From Ectobacillus sp048976805 (GTDB lineage Bacteria; Bacillota; Bacilli; Bacillales; Bacillaceae_G): a DNA stretch of 16,352 bases. The DNA lies in assembly GCA_048976805.1 (NCBI GenBank), contig JBHGUR010000096.1, forward strand, positions 1 through 16,352, read 5' to 3'. The notes beneath the pieces are model-generated. The model was not told where the DNA came from. It searched no databases and saw only the letters and a program-made list of their open reading frames with translations. A program made the position numbers and the translations under genes. Positions 14,281 to 16,352 of this stretch are shown here, piece by piece. Every line of letters begins with the position of its first letter. Positions within the stretch are counted from its first letter, which is position 1.

Positions 14281-15979
14281 AATCATTATGGGAAAACTCC
14301 TCTATTTTTTCAATCACACCTGGCTCCAGCCGATTTAGAGTAGCTGCCGCCTGCTCAAATGCAGCATCATATTGATATTCGCGAAACAGCTTCTCCGCTC
14401 GTTCTAGCTCAGTGGCCGCCTGCTGATCCTGACTGCGGTAACGATTTCCATACTGAATGATCTTCTCAACTAAATTCGCCCGTTCAATCAACTCTTTTGT
14501 GCCGTCATATGTACTCGCTACGAGCGTACGTGCCTCTTCCAGCGCCGCATTCACAGCCTTCATATTTAACGGCTTTTGCTCCAAGCATTCATACACTCTT
14601 TGCATAGATAACTGGGCTTGTCCTATACCTTGCACCGCACTTTCTGGTAACCCAGGCAGATTTGACTTTTGCAAGATGCGCTTCGTTTCCATCATTGTTT
14701 TGCGCATCTCCTTCAATGTTTCCCTTGCCTGAAACTCCTCCTTGCGCAGCATCTGCAACATATCTCTATATTCCTTATGCAGCTCCTGCACCGCATCCAT
14801 TTGGCGTCTTACATCTTCTAATTCCTCGCGAATGACTGAAAACGCAATATCCTGCTCGGCAATCCGAAGCTGCAATATATCAAATCTTTTCAGTAATAGG
14901 TTTACCTGTTTTTCTACATACTTTTGAACTTCCACATCTTCTTCATTGAGATGATAGCTCTGTTTAACGAACTGTGTTTCTTCTTTTGTCTGCAATGTTT
15001 CTTCATGCATATGGGACAATGTGTCATGAAGAACAGCAACCTCGTTTTGCACCTCATACTTCGATGTTACCTCGGCTTCTAGCTGATCGTATAGCACATC
15101 TAGCCTATCTTTCAGCTCTTCCACTTTTTGCTTTGCTTGCTCTATATGCAATGCTTGAATATCTTTAAGGCATTGCTTAATTTGCTCATTCATGTCGCGG
15201 ACTTCTTTTGGAATTTCCAAATGTTCAAGGGCATACCCTTGCTCTTTCATTTCATCATGCCCCTGCAGCAAATTCTCCAGCTGCGCCGGCAGATTCGCCT
15301 GGCATTCCGCCTGCAAGTCGGGAATTTCTTGCAAAAGCTTTTGCAAACGGCCAATGCCTTTTTCCAAATCCTTCACAATTTCCCGGGCCTGCAAATAGTT
15401 GCCTTGTTCCGTCGCTTCATCAAATGCTTGAAACTTTGCCTGCTCCTCATCAAGCAGCTTTTCGAGACTGCGCTCTGCCAAACTGAAGGCGTAGCGATGC
15501 GCAAGAACACTTTTCTTAATTTCCCGATATGTATGGCGAAGCTTTTCAATCTCTGCACTATTCTTCTGATGGCTATCCAAAAGCTGCTCAAGCTCTGTTA
15601 ACACATTATCAATCCGCTCCTCTGCTTCCGCTAAAAGAACACCGGCCTGTTTCATTGCAAACTTGGCCTTTCGAAACGAAAACTGTGCCACCTGTTTCTC
15701 CGCGGTCTCCAGCAGCTGCTCCGCCTCCGGAATTACCGCAGCTACAATCTCATCCCAATCGCTGCGCCACTTTTCAAATAACTCCTCTGTTTGTCCGGTC
15801 ATATTAAGATCTTTTACCTTCTTTAATTCATCCGCCACGGGCTTTCCCTTAATCTCCTGCTTCCACTGCTGCAATTGCTGTAGTTCTTTATATGAACGAT
15901 TTCTTATCAATAGCTCTATCATCAGCAGTACGAGAATAGAGCTCACTACTATGATAATGATCGTCAGGAAAGAATCCAT
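14279..15979 (-). CDS. ezrA: Septation ring formation regulator EzrA
   Basis: The 566-residue protein is a membrane-anchored cytoplasmic regulator that restrains FtsZ ring formation away from mid-cell and takes part in division at the septum. A single N-terminal membrane segment (about residues 4-25) is followed by a long, Glu/Lys/Gln-rich, almost entirely helical region consistent with EzrA's spectrin-like coiled-coil repeats. Near the C-terminus the sequence IIQYGNRYRSQ contains the family's conserved patch needed for localisation in B. subtilis. Length is as usual. AGGAGG lies about eight bases before ATG 15979. It is apparently monocistronic, with a terminator overlapping its stop and another, facing the same way, at the right window edge. 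Confidence 0.96.
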   Translation of the reverse strand: MDSFLTIIIIVVSSILVLLMIELLIRNRSYKELQQLQQWKQEIKGKPVADELKKVKDLNMTGQTEELFEKWRSDWDEIVAAVIPEAEQLLETAEKQVAQFSFRKAKFAMKQAGVLLAEAEERIDNVLTELEQLLDSHQKNSAEIEKLRHTYREIKKSVLAHRYAFSLAERSLEKLLDEEQAKFQAFDEATEQGNYLQAREIVKDLEKGIGRLQKLLQEIPDLQAECQANLPAQLENLLQGHDEMKEQGYALEHLEIPKEVRDMNEQIKQCLKDIQALHIEQAKQKVEELKDRLDVLYDQLEAEVTSKYEVQNEVAVLHDTLSHMHEETLQTKEETQFVKQSYHLNEEDVEVQKYVEKQVNLLLKRFDILQLRIAEQDIAFSVIREELEDVRRQMDAVQELHKEYRDMLQMLRKEEFQARETLKEMRKTMMETKRILQKSNLPGLPESAVQGIGQAQLSMQRVYECLEQKPLNMKAVNAALEEARTLVASTYDGTKELIERANLVEKIIQYGNRYRSQDQQAATELERAEKLFREYQYDAAFEQAAATLNRLEPGVIEKIEEFSHND

Positions 15980-16322
15980 TCACGAGCCTCCTCGTCCTAT
16001 TTTTTATACACTTTAACATCAGCAGAAATAAAATGCCCCCTGCTGCCATCAAACAAATTATATCTATTTTCTTTTCATTTTGATCGTATTGAACAACTGT
16101 ATTGATTTCAGGCCACTTTCCGCCAAGGCATAGCTTATGATACAAATGAACCAAAATCAGGGCTGCTCAACAACATCGTTTAACATAGCCGCAATTTTAA
16201 AAACCTATGTAATGTATGGACATAATGTCAATGTATTAATGATACCATGTATTCGACTGTTTTTGACCTAATTTTTTTAGAAATTTTCCGCTATGAAATA
16301 CGCTGCTGATTCCATAAAGAAG
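15980..16322 (-). promoter_or_regulatory. ezrA upstream region with candidate promoters
   Basis: About 340 bases carry no supportable gene. On the minus strand there is an extended -10 (TGGTATCAT, TATCAT at 16239-16244) without a good -35. There is also a perfect TTGACA (16226-16231) without a good -10 at the right distance. The TTGACA overlaps an 11-base palindrome, GACATAATGTC (16219-16229). A TTG-initiated frame (16154 down to 15888) lacks a ribosome site and overlaps ezrA, so it was not called. Confidence 0.4.
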
Positions 16323-16352
16323 GGGCTGACCGCAAAACGCTAACGCGTTTTG
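16323..16352. terminator. Half of a terminator at the right window edge
   Basis: CAAAACGC (16333-16340) and GCGTTTTG (16345-16352) form a stem with a TAAC loop. The flank GGGGCTGACCG on the left suggests that the stem continues past the window end. On the minus strand it would be followed by CCCCTTCTTTATGG, so it probably ends a leftward gene lying beyond the edge. Confidence 0.7.

Noticed and set aside
15128..15601. Plus-strand frame of 157 codons opposite ezrA
   Set aside because: Antisense of the coiled-coil Gln/Glu/Leu codons produces long stop-free frames; no start signals support it.
15888..16154. Minus-strand TTG-started frame of 88 codons overlapping the ezrA start
   Set aside because: It has a hydrophobic stretch but no ribosome site; it contains the ezrA ribosome binding site and runs out of frame into ezrA.
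1..16352. Defence system, prophage, transposase, CRISPR array, tRNA or rRNA genes
   Set aside because: No diagnostic motifs, repeat-spacer arrays or RNA gene signatures were seen; the layout is core metabolism and cell-division genes.

Overview
This is a chromosomal window from a spore-forming Bacillaceae bacterium. An alpha/beta-type small acid-soluble spore protein and a YtfJ/GerW sporulation protein establish that it forms spores. Strong AGGAGG-type ribosome binding sites, the gene content and the gene order (ezrA, iscS/nifZ, thiI, ssp, ytcI/mbcS-like, amidohydrolase, nadK, ytfI, ytfJ, tpx) match what I remember of the syntenic block in Bacillus subtilis and the B. cereus group. The arginine deiminase operon with a Crp/Fnr ArcR fits a B. 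cereus- or B. licheniformis-like relative. The species cannot be fixed from the sequence alone.

Left part (1-4989, + strand): the 3' end of arcA, then arcB, arcD and arcC form an arginine deiminase operon. A weak hairpin separates arcB from arcD, and a strong terminator follows arcC. A Crp/Fnr-type regulator, arcR, follows as its own unit. Together these genes import arginine in exchange for ornithine and convert it to ornithine, ammonia, CO2 and ATP, typically when oxygen is low.

Centre (4886-7771): tpx (thiol peroxidase) has a clear sigma-A-like promoter and converges on arcR. The ytfI-ytfJ sporulation pair is on the minus strand. NAD kinase (nadK2) is on the plus strand, divergent from ytfI. 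Behind nadK lies a 240-base non-coding stretch with two different intergenic repeat elements and a bidirectional terminator.

Right part (7772-16352, all minus strand, listed in transcription order): ezrA (division ring regulator), a short possibly frameshifted reading frame, iscS-thiI (sulfur mobilisation for thiolated tRNA and thiamine), a spore-protein gene, a medium/branched-chain acyl-CoA synthetase, and a YtcJ-like metal-dependent amidohydrolase. Most of these units end in a recognisable rho-independent terminator. No rRNA, tRNA, CRISPR array, transposase or phage gene was seen.

The window is mostly ordinary core genome and I found no convincing new multi-gene system. The points most worth a second look are these: the arcR reading frame runs through its own terminator into antisense tpx; a 60-70 residue protein-like frame upstream of iscS lies one base out of phase with a start codon; a perfect 11-bp inverted repeat abuts the ytfI ribosome binding site; the NAD kinase signature motif carries a substitution; and there is a set of intergenic repeats.
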